Shown here in pieces: positions 1 through 6,863 of a stretch of 9,589 nucleotides of DNA. A program made the translations under genes and the position numbers. The stretch comes from JBELMB01 sp042088665 (GTDB lineage: Bacteria; Pseudomonadota; Alphaproteobacteria; Rhodobacterales; Rhodobacteraceae). How positions within the stretch are numbered: position 1 is the stretch's first letter; each line of letters opens with the position of its first letter. Where the stretch lies: contig JBELMB010000195.1 of the NCBI GenBank assembly GCA_042088665.1, positions 1-9,589 of the forward strand. Direction: 5' to 3'. The notes beneath the pieces were generated by a model. The model did not search any database and was not told where the DNA came from. It worked only from the letters and a program-made list of their open reading frames with translations.

Positions 1-53
1 TCAATGTCCTGTTTTATGGCCGCGCGAATATCGCGCCAACGGTCTCTGGTCAT
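1..53 (-). CDS. Possible GntR-family regulator, N-terminal stub
   Basis: Only the first 17 codons are present; the gene continues beyond the left edge. They read MTRDRWRDIRAAIKQDI. The pattern of a tryptophan, then an isoleucine, then a helix ending in a DI pair resembles the start of GntR/HutC-type winged-helix regulators (compare the general form W-x-x-I-x-x-x-L-x-x-x-I). No strong Shine-Dalgarno sequence precedes the ATG. The start lies 175 bp downstream of the last operon gene on the same strand. A near-palindromic 12-bp site sits 9 bp upstream of the ATG. The stub is too short for a secure family call. If it is a GntR regulator, it could be a local regulator of the operon or the first gene of a separate unit. 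Confidence 0.4.
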   Translation of the reverse strand, partial: MTRDRWRDIRAAIKQDI

Positions 54-228
54 GGTTCAATTCATTCGGATGATTTTAGGTACAAGCGGAATGCTACAAC
101 CGCGTGTCGCAGGCAAGACGGTTTTGCTACACCGCTCCGGAAATTCTCTGCCGCAGGCCATGATGCAAGACAATGCATCGCGCAATGTCGGGCCTTTGCT
201 CACGCACCAAGAGACACATCACCAGCAA
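54..228. other. Intergenic gap after the operon
   Basis: This 175-bp stretch separates the last operon gene from the left-edge regulator-like gene. No convincing reading frame was found. It holds a short inverted repeat, GATGCA / TGCATC (162-179, 6-nt loop). That repeat is not followed by a T-run on the minus strand, so it is a poor intrinsic terminator. The candidate operator and weak promoter elements described at 62-99 are here. Whether transcription of the operon stops in this gap cannot be decided from the sequence. Confidence 0.5.
62..73. promoter_or_regulatory. Candidate operator before the left-edge gene
   Basis: The plus strand reads TCATTCGGATGA, an imperfect palindrome with a central CG. 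It matches the perfect palindrome at 8278-8289 at 11 of 12 positions. It ends 9 bp before the start codon at 53. It touches a possible minus-strand -10 box, TAAAAT (73-78), with a weak TTGTAG (94-99) 15 bp further upstream as a poor -35. The position would suit repression of the left-edge gene. Which protein binds is unknown; a central CG is common in LacI-family operators. Confidence 0.4.
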
Positions 229-765
229 TCAGCCAAGGCTCATCGTCTCAATGACAAAGGACATCCGGCTTTCAACGGAGCCTTTGGGCAAAGGACGCGT
301 GAGAGTACCCAACCGGAAAAACGCATCGACAAGCCGGTGGTATTCGGCCTGTGCCTCGGCAAAGCCGTGTTGGCGTGCTGCATCGCGGGCGTAGATTTCG
401 GGCCAGGGTGGTGCGAGGAAGACCGTCTCGGCGTAAGAGCGCAGCGGGCCGAGGGTTTCGATAAACGGCGGCCCTCCGGCATGGGCCAGCGCCACGGCCG
501 CATCCACCAGCCCGCGGTCAAAGAAGGTGACACCGGTGTTCTTGGCCGCTTGTCTCAGATCGGAGCGTGCCATGGCCACGGCGCGCTCCGCAAAGGCGCG
601 CGGATTGACCCAGGGCAGCGCATCGCCGCCGGTTTGCTGTTCTTCGCGCACAATCCTGCGGCCCGGTTCGGGCACGCAAACAAACCCGCGCGCGGTCAGC
701 GCCTCCAGCAGGGTGGACTTTCCCCCGCCGGAGCAGCCAGAGATGACGATGAAACGCTCAGCCAT
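229..765 (-). CDS. Small P-loop ATPase/kinase-like protein (AAA_28 / COG3911 type)
   Basis: A 178-residue soluble protein. The Walker A loop is GCSGGGKST at residues 10-18. A run ending VPEPGRRIVREE (31-42) and the segment FFDRGLVDA (81-89) are typical of the predicted-ATPase family with a NadR-kinase-like P-loop fold; the DRG may supply the Walker B-type acidic residue. The biochemical role of this family is largely unknown, and a small-molecule kinase is possible. It is the last gene of the operon. Its ATG lies inside the end of the VOC gene (8-nt overlap), and GGAG (776-779) stands 10 nt upstream. The overlap implies translational coupling, so its product probably acts with the upstream enzymes, but no substrate can be inferred. 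The protein is about the usual length for the family and shows no defects. Confidence 0.85.
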   Translation of the reverse strand: MAERFIVISGCSGGGKSTLLEALTARGFVCVPEPGRRIVREEQQTGGDALPWVNPRAFAERAVAMARSDLRQAAKNTGVTFFDRGLVDAAVALAHAGGPPFIETLGPLRSYAETVFLAPPWPEIYARDAARQHGFAEAQAEYHRLVDAFFRLGTLTRPLPKGSVESRMSFVIETMSLG

Positions 766-1198
766 CTGCGCGCTGCTCCAACTCGATCACGTTTCCTTCG
801 GGATCGCGGATATAGACAATCTCGACAGCATGCTCCGGTCCGCCAAGTGTCGTGATCTTCCCTTGCAGGCTGCCACTCAATCGCAGCACCGCATCAATGG
901 TGGCCCGCAGATCGGCAACCTCCAGCGCGATATGGCCCCAACCCGGCGCATTGACGGCGCGCGGGTCGGACTGTTCGGCGGGCCTGTAGCCGAGGATTTC
1001 AAGGAACGGGCGCGGGCTTTCGGAAAAACAAAGCCATATGGACCGGATATCCGCGCCGGGCAGCCCGTTGCCGCGTTCCACCGCCTCTCCGGTCAGTTGT
1101 TTGGGCGGCCTGCGGTCCACCAGCCCAAAGGCATCACGATAAAACTGCGCAAGGCTGTCTGCATCACGGGCGGTCAGGCTGACATGCGTAAGGCGCAT
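758..1198 (-). CDS. VOC-superfamily (glyoxalase-fold) protein
   Basis: A 146-residue protein made of two beta-alpha-beta-beta-beta modules. It opens with THVSLTARD and ends near DPEGNVIELEQ. The four positions that usually bind a divalent metal can be picked out: His5, Glu67, His89 and Glu139. It should therefore be a metal-dependent member, such as a lyase, isomerase, dioxygenase or thiol-transferase type. The reaction cannot be told from the fold. I chose the ATG at 1198 because GGGAG (1206-1210) lies 7 nt upstream and the fold's first strand begins at residue 2. An in-frame start at 1237 would add 13 residues overlapping the preceding gene. The gap to the upstream EEP gene is 14 bp, and the end overlaps the ATPase gene by 8 nt. 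It may process a product released by the hydrolases, which is inference. Confidence 0.88.
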   Translation of the reverse strand: MRLTHVSLTARDADSLAQFYRDAFGLVDRRPPKQLTGEAVERGNGLPGADIRSIWLCFSESPRPFLEILGYRPAEQSDPRAVNAPGWGHIALEVADLRATIDAVLRLSGSLQGKITTLGGPEHAVEIVYIRDPEGNVIELEQRADG

Positions 1199-1205
1199 CG
1201 CGAAG

Positions 1206-1210
1206 CTCCC
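1206..1210 (-). promoter_or_regulatory. Ribosome binding site of the VOC gene
   Basis: The minus strand reads GGGAG, 7 nt before the ATG at 1198. It supports this start over the longer in-frame start at 1237. Confidence 0.6.
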
Positions 1211-1212
1211 GA

Positions 1213-2079
1213 TCAGGGGGCCGCAAAGGTCACCCACACCGGCCAGTGGTCGGAGCCTTTGGCCTGATCGTCAACACGCACCTCTGCGACGTGGTCCGCA
1301 AGGCAGGCCGAGACAAAGCAATGGTCGATCCGGGTCTTGGCATTGGGATGGGTCGACCCGCTGTTTTCCGCATGACCCGCCAGCACCCAGGCGTCCAACA
1401 GCCCGCGTCGGTTGGTCAGGCGGCCATGGCCGGGGGCCGTGCCGCCGATCATCCGATCGTATTCGGGCATGCCGGGCGCAAAATTCATATCGCCCATCAA
1501 GATGGTGGCCTCGGGCATGGGCGGCGCGTCTTCTTCGATCCAGCCAGCGTCCGGGTTCGGGTGGCCCCCGCACCATGCACCGCCTTCGAAAGGTGCGTCG
1601 CGGATCACCTCCATCATGCGGTCGATCTGCGGCAGCCGCGTCGCGCTGCACAGGTGGCTGAGATGCACGGAATAGACCCGCACCGGCCCAAGAGGCGTGT
1701 CGATCACCGCTTCCAGCAGCCCCTGCTGGATCGAATGATGCTGCCGGTCGCCCCATTTCGGCAGGGGAAAGTTGCGCGAGGACAGGATCGGCCAGCGCGA
1801 CAGGATCATCGTGCCGAACTGCTTGCGGCGGTGGATCAGGCGCTCGCCGTCGCGGTAGCTCGCCTCCATGTCCAGATTGGCGCCATAAACCCAGCAATGG
1901 TCTGGCAGATGCTCGGACAGCACGGCGGGGCTGTCGACCATGCCGCTGCGCGCCCAGAAGCGGTCCACCTCTTGAAGTGCGATGATATCGGCCCCGGCGA
2001 CCTCGGCGGCGATGCGCGGCAGGTCATAGACGCCGTCCGCGCCAAGCCCGTACTGGATGTTGTAGCTGACGCATTTCAT
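1213..2079 (-). CDS. EEP-family hydrolase (endonuclease/exonuclease/phosphatase), second copy
   Basis: A 288-residue protein of the EEP superfamily, which contains Mg-dependent phosphodiesterases and phosphatases such as sphingomyelinases, inositol-phosphate 5-phosphatases and DNase I-like enzymes. The motifs run in order: SYNIQYG with Asn7, LQEVD with Glu37, the ILSRWP strand (92-97), SVHLSH with His139, GDMNF (196-200), RIDHCFV (250-256), and the terminal SDHWPV with His278. All expected catalytic positions are present. There is no signal peptide, so it is cytoplasmic. The domain begins at residue 2, which supports the ATG at 2079. That start overlaps the GDPD stop as ATGA and has GGAGGA 6 nt upstream. 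It is clearly divergent from the other EEP protein of this operon. The substrate is unknown; organic phosphodiesters or phosphomonoesters are more likely than nucleic acid given the transporter neighbours. Confidence 0.9.
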   Translation of the reverse strand: MKCVSYNIQYGLGADGVYDLPRIAAEVAGADIIALQEVDRFWARSGMVDSPAVLSEHLPDHCWVYGANLDMEASYRDGERLIHRRKQFGTMILSRWPILSSRNFPLPKWGDRQHHSIQQGLLEAVIDTPLGPVRVYSVHLSHLCSATRLPQIDRMMEVIRDAPFEGGAWCGGHPNPDAGWIEEDAPPMPEATILMGDMNFAPGMPEYDRMIGGTAPGHGRLTNRRGLLDAWVLAGHAENSGSTHPNAKTRIDHCFVSACLADHVAEVRVDDQAKGSDHWPVWVTFAAP

Positions 2080-2789
2080 GGTCGTTCCTCCAGCACCGAC
2101 AGGGCCACGTCCAGATGGTCGTGGTTGATGTAATCGAGCCCCGCATCGCGGTAACGGCGGAACACCTCGGCGTCGTCGGAGTCGGTATAGCCCATGACCT
2201 CCAACCCCTCGGCGCGGGCAGCCTCGATGATCGCGGGCTGGCATTCGGCGGCTTCGATCTCGATCAGGCTAGCCCCGTAGAGCGACTTTGCCACCGAGAC
2301 ATTGCGCGCAATCGACAGGGTGATCATCTGGCGCAGGTCCGGGGCGGCGTCGCGCATGGCCATGCGCATCTCGGGCTTGAAGGAAAAGCTGAAGCAGGCC
2401 TCGGTCATGCCGGTCTCGCGCAGGATGGCAGCACAGCGCGCGGCGTCGCACCACTTGATCTCCACATAGGCTCCGGCGCCACGACTGCGCAGGTGGTCGA
2501 GGTAGGCATCCAGACGCGGCACGCGCTGGCCTTCGAACTCCGGCGCGAACCAGCGCCCGGCGTCCAGCGCGTCGATCTGCGCAGCACTATGATGATGGAT
2601 CGGACCGGTGCCATCGGTGGTGCGGTCCAGCGTTAGATCGTGCAGCACATATAGCACGCCATCGGCGCTTTCGCGCACGTCCAGCTCGATCATATGCGCG
2701 CCCTTGTCCAGCGCGGCATCCGCAGCGGCAAAGGTGTTTTCCGGCGCGATCAGGCTGGCGCCGCGGTGGCAGACCAGGCGCGGGCTCAT
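2076..2789 (-). CDS. Glycerophosphodiester phosphodiesterase (GDPD), UgpQ-like
   Basis: A 237-residue GDPD-family TIM-barrel enzyme. This family hydrolyses glycerophosphodiesters to glycerol-3-phosphate and an alcohol. The signature residues are present: HRG (8-10), PENT (16-19), the acidic pair in IELDV (Glu35, Asp37), His50-Asp51 in VLHDLTLDRTTDG, and EIK (110-112). The protein lacks a signal peptide and is short, like the cytoplasmic UgpQ type and unlike the larger periplasmic GlpQ type. The ATG at 2789 overlaps the preceding stop as ATGA and has an AGGTGG-like ribosome site close by; the HRG motif starts 7 residues in, as is usual. Near the C terminus the barrel's last strand reads DYINHDHLD, where many relatives have a GI-x-TD-x-P pattern. 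This may tune specificity. It sits between two EEP genes downstream of an importer, which suggests a cytosolic step on an imported phosphodiester. Confidence 0.92.
   Translation of the reverse strand: MSPRLVCHRGASLIAPENTFAAADAALDKGAHMIELDVRESADGVLYVLHDLTLDRTTDGTGPIHHHSAAQIDALDAGRWFAPEFEGQRVPRLDAYLDHLRSRGAGAYVEIKWCDAARCAAILRETGMTEACFSFSFKPEMRMAMRDAAPDLRQMITLSIARNVSVAKSLYGASLIEIEAAECQPAIIEAARAEGLEVMGYTDSDDAEVFRRYRDAGLDYINHDHLDVALSVLEERP
2086..2091 (-). promoter_or_regulatory. Strong ribosome binding site of the second EEP gene
   Basis: The minus strand reads GGAGGA, 6 nt before the ATG at 2079, inside the last codons of the GDPD gene. It decides the start: the in-frame upstream extension to 2244 is only a shadow of the GDPD coding sequence. 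Confidence 0.75.
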
Positions 2790-3802
2790 AGCGCCACCTT
2801 TGCGGTGATCAATTCGTGATCCGACAGGTAGTCCCCCCGGTCGCAAACGGCAGCAAGGATCGCAGGATCCGAGGCCGAGAGGCCCCGCACGAACAACCAA
2901 TCGAGCTTTTTCAACGGATAGCGCACCGACCTTCCCGGGGCCGCGCGGGTGGTCATGCCCGGCGCGTTGGCCGATTGCCACGCAAAGCCTGCGTCCTGAA
3001 ACGCGGTAAAGGACGGCTCGACAGGCGCAGGATTGGCAAGGATCTCGCCCCCCGACATCGGCAAATCCGCAAAAGCCGCAGTGTTCAGGTCACCGCCGAT
3101 CACACAAGGGCCGGACCCATATTCGGCCTCGATCAGATCAAGCATGCGCCGGGTCTGGTCTGCCCGGCCCTGCGCGTCGCTTTCGCTTTCATAGTGAACC
3201 GCAACGAAGGTCACGCCACCAATCTGCGCCGCCATGGCCATGCGCCCGCCAATGCGAAACTGGCCATCGTTCTTTGGCGTGCCGGCAAACCATGTGCCGC
3301 CTTCGTCAAGCGGCAGCAGCGCCACGTTCTCAAGCGGATAGCGCGACAGGATCGCATTGCCATGCAACCCGTGGTCATTCGGCTCGTCCGCGAACAGGCT
3401 GGTTTCGTAAGCGTCGCCGGTGCCCAATTCGACGAATTCCACGCCAAAGGCGTAGCCCATCCCCAGCGCTGCGGCCAGGTCACGGGTCGTGTGATGCTGG
3501 CTTGATCGCGCCATGCCAAGGTCCATCTCGGTGGCCAGCACAATGTCCGCGCCGCTCTGGCGCAACAAATCGGCGCTCTCAGGAACGCGCTTGCACCGCT
3601 CGATATTCCATGCCGCAACGGTGATTGTTGCGGGCACATCCGATGGCGTGGGCTGTTGCACCTCCAGATGGGTCAGGCAGTCCCAGTTGGCCAGCAGGCC
3701 CGAATGCGTCTGCAAGGATCGCGGCCCGGAGGCCGCTTCCCTGCGGGCGTCCTGCGAAGGTGTGGGCAGCGATGGGGTTGTCTCGCGCACCGGGTCACGC
3801 AT
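2786..3802 (-). CDS. EEP-family hydrolase (endonuclease/exonuclease/phosphatase), first copy
   Basis: A 338-residue EEP-superfamily protein. The catalytic motifs are AAWNIER (Asn66, Glu68), LATEMD (Glu92), HGNAILSRYP (147-156), AVHYES (His203), GGDLNT (236-241), KKLDWLF (298-304) and SDHELI (His329). The first 60 or so residues precede the domain and are rich in Pro, Ser, Thr and charged residues, with no signal peptide or membrane helix. I kept the ATG at 3802 because GGAG lies 7 nt upstream (3810-3813) and there is no later ATG before the domain. The start overlaps the ATPase gene by 8 nt, and the stop overlaps the GDPD start as ATGA. Apart from the motifs it shares little with the second EEP protein, so the two probably act on different bonds or substrates. 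It is likely cytoplasmic and metal-dependent, with unknown substrate. Confidence 0.9.
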   Translation of the reverse strand: MRDPVRETTPSLPTPSQDARREAASGPRSLQTHSGLLANWDCLTHLEVQQPTPSDVPATITVAAWNIERCKRVPESADLLRQSGADIVLATEMDLGMARSSQHHTTRDLAAALGMGYAFGVEFVELGTGDAYETSLFADEPNDHGLHGNAILSRYPLENVALLPLDEGGTWFAGTPKNDGQFRIGGRMAMAAQIGGVTFVAVHYESESDAQGRADQTRRMLDLIEAEYGSGPCVIGGDLNTAAFADLPMSGGEILANPAPVEPSFTAFQDAGFAWQSANAPGMTTRAAPGRSVRYPLKKLDWLFVRGLSASDPAILAAVCDRGDYLSDHELITAKVAL

Positions 3803-4829
3803 GGGTCTGCTCCGTCATACGGGCGGTTGCGTTCAGGATGCGCGCGCCGGTTTCATCGAAAAGGATCGCGTCATCCTGCGCCCAGGTCAGGTGCAGGGTT
3901 TCCCCGGCCTGCCAGCGGGGCTGGGTCGTGGCTTCGAGAAAGCGCATGGCACCCAGCGGGGTCTGCGCTGTCGTCAGAACCTCACGCCCCATGGGCTCCA
4001 CATGTGTGACCTGTGCGGGCAATCCGCTCTCCGCCGGGCGCAGCGCTTCGGGACGCAGGCCAAATGTGCGGGCGGATGGCACAGCCTCCAGACCGGGTTG
4101 TGGCAGCGGGATCAGGTTCATCGGCGGCGATCCGATGAAGCCCGCCACGAACAGCGTGTCGGGGCGCAGGTACAGGTCTTCGGCGCGGCCCACCTGTTCG
4201 ATCCGGCCCTTGTTCATGCAGACCACACGGTCGGCCATGGTGGTGGCCTCCAGCTGGTCGTGGGTCACAAGGATCGTGGTGACGCCCAGATCGCGGGTGA
4301 TGCGCCGGATCTCGGCCCGCATGGTGAGGCGCAGGGTGGCGTCGAGGTTGGACAAAGGTTCGTCCAGGAGCAGCAGGTTTGGCCGCTTGATCAGGGCGCG
4401 CGCGAGCGCCACGCGCTGCTGCTGCCCACCCGAAAGCTGTGAGGGACGGCGGTCCAGCAGGTCCGAGATCTGCACCATCTCGGCCATCTCGCGGGCGCGC
4501 TTGTCGGCGTCAGGCAAGTTTTGGAACCGGGTGGGGAAGAGGATGTTCTGCAAGACCGTCATATTGGGATAGAGCGCGTAGCTTTGGAACACGATGCCGA
4601 TATTGCGATGCCGCGCCTCGACCTCGTTTACGCAGGTGCCGTCGAACAGGATCTCGCCGCCCGTGGGCAGGTAGATCCCCGCCAACATGAACAGCGTTGT
4701 GGACTTTCCGCAGCCCGAGGGGCCAAGGATCGCCACGAACTCCCCATCCGCGATGGTCAGGTTCATGTCCTGCACGGCGACCGCGTCATCCCACGTTTTG
4801 TTCAGCGCCTTCAGCGTGACCTGTGCCAT
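3795..4829 (-). CDS. ABC importer ATPase, MalK/UgpC type
   Basis: A 344-residue CUT1-type ATPase that powers the importer. Visible motifs are Walker A GPSGCGKST (36-44), the Q-loop VFQSY (Gln82), signature LSGGQQQ (132-138), Walker B LLLLDEP (152-158), D-loop SNLD (160-163) and H-loop His190. A C-terminal TOBE/OB regulatory region follows from about residue 235, with the typical FGLRPEAL (256-263). The usual DQVEAMT after the H-loop reads DQLEATT, a mild variation. The ATG at 4829 overlaps the permease stop by 1 nt (TGATG). A much longer in-frame extension upstream is only a shadow of the permease gene and was rejected. The stop overlaps the first EEP gene by 8 nt. The length is near the family norm of about 350-370, slightly short in the regulatory part. 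Confidence 0.96.
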   Translation of the reverse strand: MAQVTLKALNKTWDDAVAVQDMNLTIADGEFVAILGPSGCGKSTTLFMLAGIYLPTGGEILFDGTCVNEVEARHRNIGIVFQSYALYPNMTVLQNILFPTRFQNLPDADKRAREMAEMVQISDLLDRRPSQLSGGQQQRVALARALIKRPNLLLLDEPLSNLDATLRLTMRAEIRRITRDLGVTTILVTHDQLEATTMADRVVCMNKGRIEQVGRAEDLYLRPDTLFVAGFIGSPPMNLIPLPQPGLEAVPSARTFGLRPEALRPAESGLPAQVTHVEPMGREVLTTAQTPLGAMRFLEATTQPRWQAGETLHLTWAQDDAILFDETGARILNATARMTEQTHA

Positions 4830-5863
4830 CAGCCCTTCACCCCTCCGAGTGTCATTTGCGTCAGATATTTCTGGCAGAAGAGGTAAAGGATCAGCGCCGG
4901 CAGCACGTAAAGCACCGCCACGGCGGCGACCATGCCGTAATCCACGCCCATCACGTCTTCGCGCACGTAATACAGATAGGTGGACATCACCCAATAGCTG
5001 TTGCCGGTGCGCAGCCCGTTGACAAAGACGTATTCTTCCCAGCCCTTGATGAAGGCAAAGACTCCGATGGCGATCATCCCCACGCGGACCTGGGGCAGCA
5101 CCACCATCCAGAAGGCCTGACGGCGGCTGGCCCCATCTGTCATGGCCGACATCTCGATGTCCCAGGGCACGGCGTCGAAGAAGCCCTTCATGATGAAGAT
5201 GAAGAACGGCAGCTCCAGCGCGGTCAGCACGAGGATCGGGGCATAGAGCGTGTTCAGAAGGCCCACCCAGAAGACGATCAGGAAGATCGGGATCACCAGG
5301 GTGATCGCCGGAAAGGCTTGGAGCACCAGCAGCGATTGCAGAAAGCCGCTGCGCCCGCGAAAGCTGAACCGGCTGAGGTAATAGGCCGCCAGGGTCGAGA
5401 CGGTGACCACGATCACCGTTTGGGTGCCCGCCAAGATCAGGGAGTTGGCGAAGGCCTCCCAGACCCATGGATATTGCCCGCCCACGGTGCCTTGGCCATC
5501 CAGATCCTCGATGATGTTGGGGTTCACCATGAAGCGGAAGTTCTGCAGATGCAGATCTCCGCCCAGCAGGATCAGCCCCAGCCCCAAAGCCACCGTGACG
5601 CCTGCGGCGATAGCAAGACGCTCGCGTTTCAGCCAGAGCAGCGCAGCACCATAGCTGCACAGGCCCGCCACGATCAGGATCAGCGCGGGCCAGAGCGTGC
5701 CGGTTTCCGCCATGCCCCGGCGCGAGGTGAAGGCGATCATCACCATCCAGATATAGGGCACCGCGATGGGGATCGAGACGGCGGCCAGAAAGACCGTCAG
5801 CGCGCCAAGCCGCAGGCGGCGGGCGCGGACGGATCTGCGGGCGAGCGCGCTCCAGTCGGTCAT
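4829..5863 (-). CDS. ABC importer permease, MalG type with two extra helices
   Basis: A 344-residue inner-membrane permease of the binding-protein-dependent transport family. After a basic N terminus, helix 1 spans about 19-44. Two additional hydrophobic segments follow at about 57-78 and 83-101, and then the usual core from about 140. The coupling (EAA) loop reads EMSAMTDGASRRQAFWMVVLP (about 237-257), with the conserved Gly244 and LP but SAM in place of EAA. Ordinary MalG proteins are about 280 residues with six helices, so the extra 50 or so residues are real additions. They sit where relatives have the short segment between helix 1 and the P-x-x-x-x-x-N-Y region, here LHLQNFRF. The ATG at 5863 overlaps the upstream permease stop by 1 nt, with GAGGTG 5 nt before it. 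It forms a heterodimer with the MalF-type partner. Confidence 0.94.
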   Translation of the reverse strand: MTDWSALARRSVRARRLRLGALTVFLAAVSIPIAVPYIWMVMIAFTSRRGMAETGTLWPALILIVAGLCSYGAALLWLKRERLAIAAGVTVALGLGLILLGGDLHLQNFRFMVNPNIIEDLDGQGTVGGQYPWVWEAFANSLILAGTQTVIVVTVSTLAAYYLSRFSFRGRSGFLQSLLVLQAFPAITLVIPIFLIVFWVGLLNTLYAPILVLTALELPFFIFIMKGFFDAVPWDIEMSAMTDGASRRQAFWMVVLPQVRVGMIAIGVFAFIKGWEEYVFVNGLRTGNSYWVMSTYLYYVREDVMGVDYGMVAAVAVLYVLPALILYLFCQKYLTQMTLGGVKG

Positions 5864-6798
5864 CAATTCACCTCGATCCGGGGACGCTGGAGCAGCGATT
5901 TCATGTTGGTCAGCCGCCACATCAGCAGGGCCACGACGATGCCAATGACGATCAGGATCAGCGCGATGGCCGCGCCATAGGCGTATTGTCCGCCGCCGAT
6001 GCCGGGGGCGAGGGTCTTGGTATAGCTCAGCATGGCCATGGTCATGGTCGACCGCGCGGGCCCCATGATCAGGAAGATGTATTCGAACGACACCAGCAGG
6101 GCGAGCGCCTGGTAGATGGTGATGTAGCTGATCGGCCAGCGCAGGGCGGGCAGCACCACATGGCGCACGATGGACATCGGCCCGGCGCCATCAGCGCGGG
6201 CGGCATAAAACAGGTGCTCCGGGATTGACCGGATGGCGCTGGTGAAGATGATCATGCCCAGGGAGGCCCCGATCAGCCCGTTTGCCACGACGATCACCGC
6301 CATTGGGTGATCCAGCCGCAGGTTCAGGGGCTCGGCCGCAAACAGCATCCAGATCTGGTTGAGCAGCCCAAGCTCAGAGCTGTCCACCACCCAGAGCCAG
6401 AGCAGCGCATAGACCACCGAAGGGCTCATGCGCGGCAAAAGCCAGATCGCCCGAAACACCGCCCCCATGCGCTCCGGCACGGCGGTGGTGGTGAGCGCGA
6501 GCACCAGCGCAAAACTGACGTTGAAGATGAAGAGCGTCAGAACCACGAATGTCGCCGTCAGCGCCAGCGCGCGATAGAACGATCCGCGCAACTCGATGCC
6601 CAGAAACGCCTCCGGGTCCAGCTTGCCCAGCTTGTTGAATTGTTGCGTGGTCGGGAATTCGTCGAACCACACGGTCTGGTTCATGTCCGAGAAGGCAACA
6701 AGGACATTGACCACGATCGGGGCCAGGAAGAACGCCAGCATCAGCACCACGGCGGGGCCGAGGAACAATAGCGTATCAAGGCGTTGGCGGGTAAACAT
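5863..6798 (-). CDS. ABC importer permease, MalF type
   Basis: A 311-residue inner-membrane permease with about six predicted helices. The first begins near residue 8 and the last ends near residue 294. The coupling loop YAARADGAGPMSIVRHVVLP (about 198-217) is canonical and should dock on the MalK-type ATPase. A polar periplasmic stretch after helix 1 (about residues 37-72) is typical for MalF-type subunits. The ATG at 6798 was chosen because GGAAAG (6805-6810) lies 6 nt upstream. The longer in-frame alternative would start with TTG at 6855 and run through a strong RNA hairpin. The stop overlaps the next permease by 1 nt (TGATG), so the two subunits are probably translated in equal amounts. 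Confidence 0.94.
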   Translation of the reverse strand: MFTRQRLDTLLFLGPAVVLMLAFFLAPIVVNVLVAFSDMNQTVWFDEFPTTQQFNKLGKLDPEAFLGIELRGSFYRALALTATFVVLTLFIFNVSFALVLALTTTAVPERMGAVFRAIWLLPRMSPSVVYALLWLWVVDSSELGLLNQIWMLFAAEPLNLRLDHPMAVIVVANGLIGASLGMIIFTSAIRSIPEHLFYAARADGAGPMSIVRHVVLPALRWPISYITIYQALALLVSFEYIFLIMGPARSTMTMAMLSYTKTLAPGIGGGQYAYGAAIALILIVIGIVVALLMWRLTNMKSLLQRPRIEVN

Positions 6799-6804
6799 CC
6801 AGGT

Positions 6805-6810
6805 CTTTCC
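6805..6810 (-). promoter_or_regulatory. Ribosome binding site of the MalF-type gene
   Basis: The minus strand reads GGAAAG, 6 nt before the ATG at 6798 and 7 nt downstream of the hairpin. It supports the shorter form of the permease. Confidence 0.55.
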
Positions 6811-6817
6811 GAAAGGG

Positions 6818-6845
6818 TCGCGCCCCGGATCAGACCGGGGCGCGA
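6818..6845 (-). other. Intercistronic RNA hairpin between binding-protein and permease genes
   Basis: A perfect 11-bp inverted repeat (TCGCGCCCCGG and its complement) with a 6-nt loop. It starts 18 bp past the binding-protein stop codon and lies in the 65-bp gap before the permease. The stem is very GC-rich, but the following minus-strand sequence is CCCTTTCGG, with no proper T-run. A full terminator is therefore unlikely. Such hairpins after binding-protein genes are known (for example malE-malF in E. coli) to protect upstream mRNA and lower downstream expression. That function is inferred here by position. Confidence 0.75.
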
Positions 6846-6863
6846 AGGTCTGCAAGCGCAGGA

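Noticed and set aside
162..179. Inverted repeat GATGCA / TGCATC as a terminator of the operon
   Set aside because: The stem is only 6 bp and no T-run follows on the minus strand.
4..1267. Overlapping plus-strand open frames at the left end
   Set aside because: They run opposite to the ATPase and VOC genes, which carry clear motifs. The plus-strand products look like random high-GC translations rich in Arg, Gln and Pro.
4823..5980. Long plus-strand open frame (385 codons), very rich in His, Gln and Asp
   Set aside because: It is the antisense of the MalG-type permease gene. The composition is an artefact of high-GC codon bias and no domain is recognisable.
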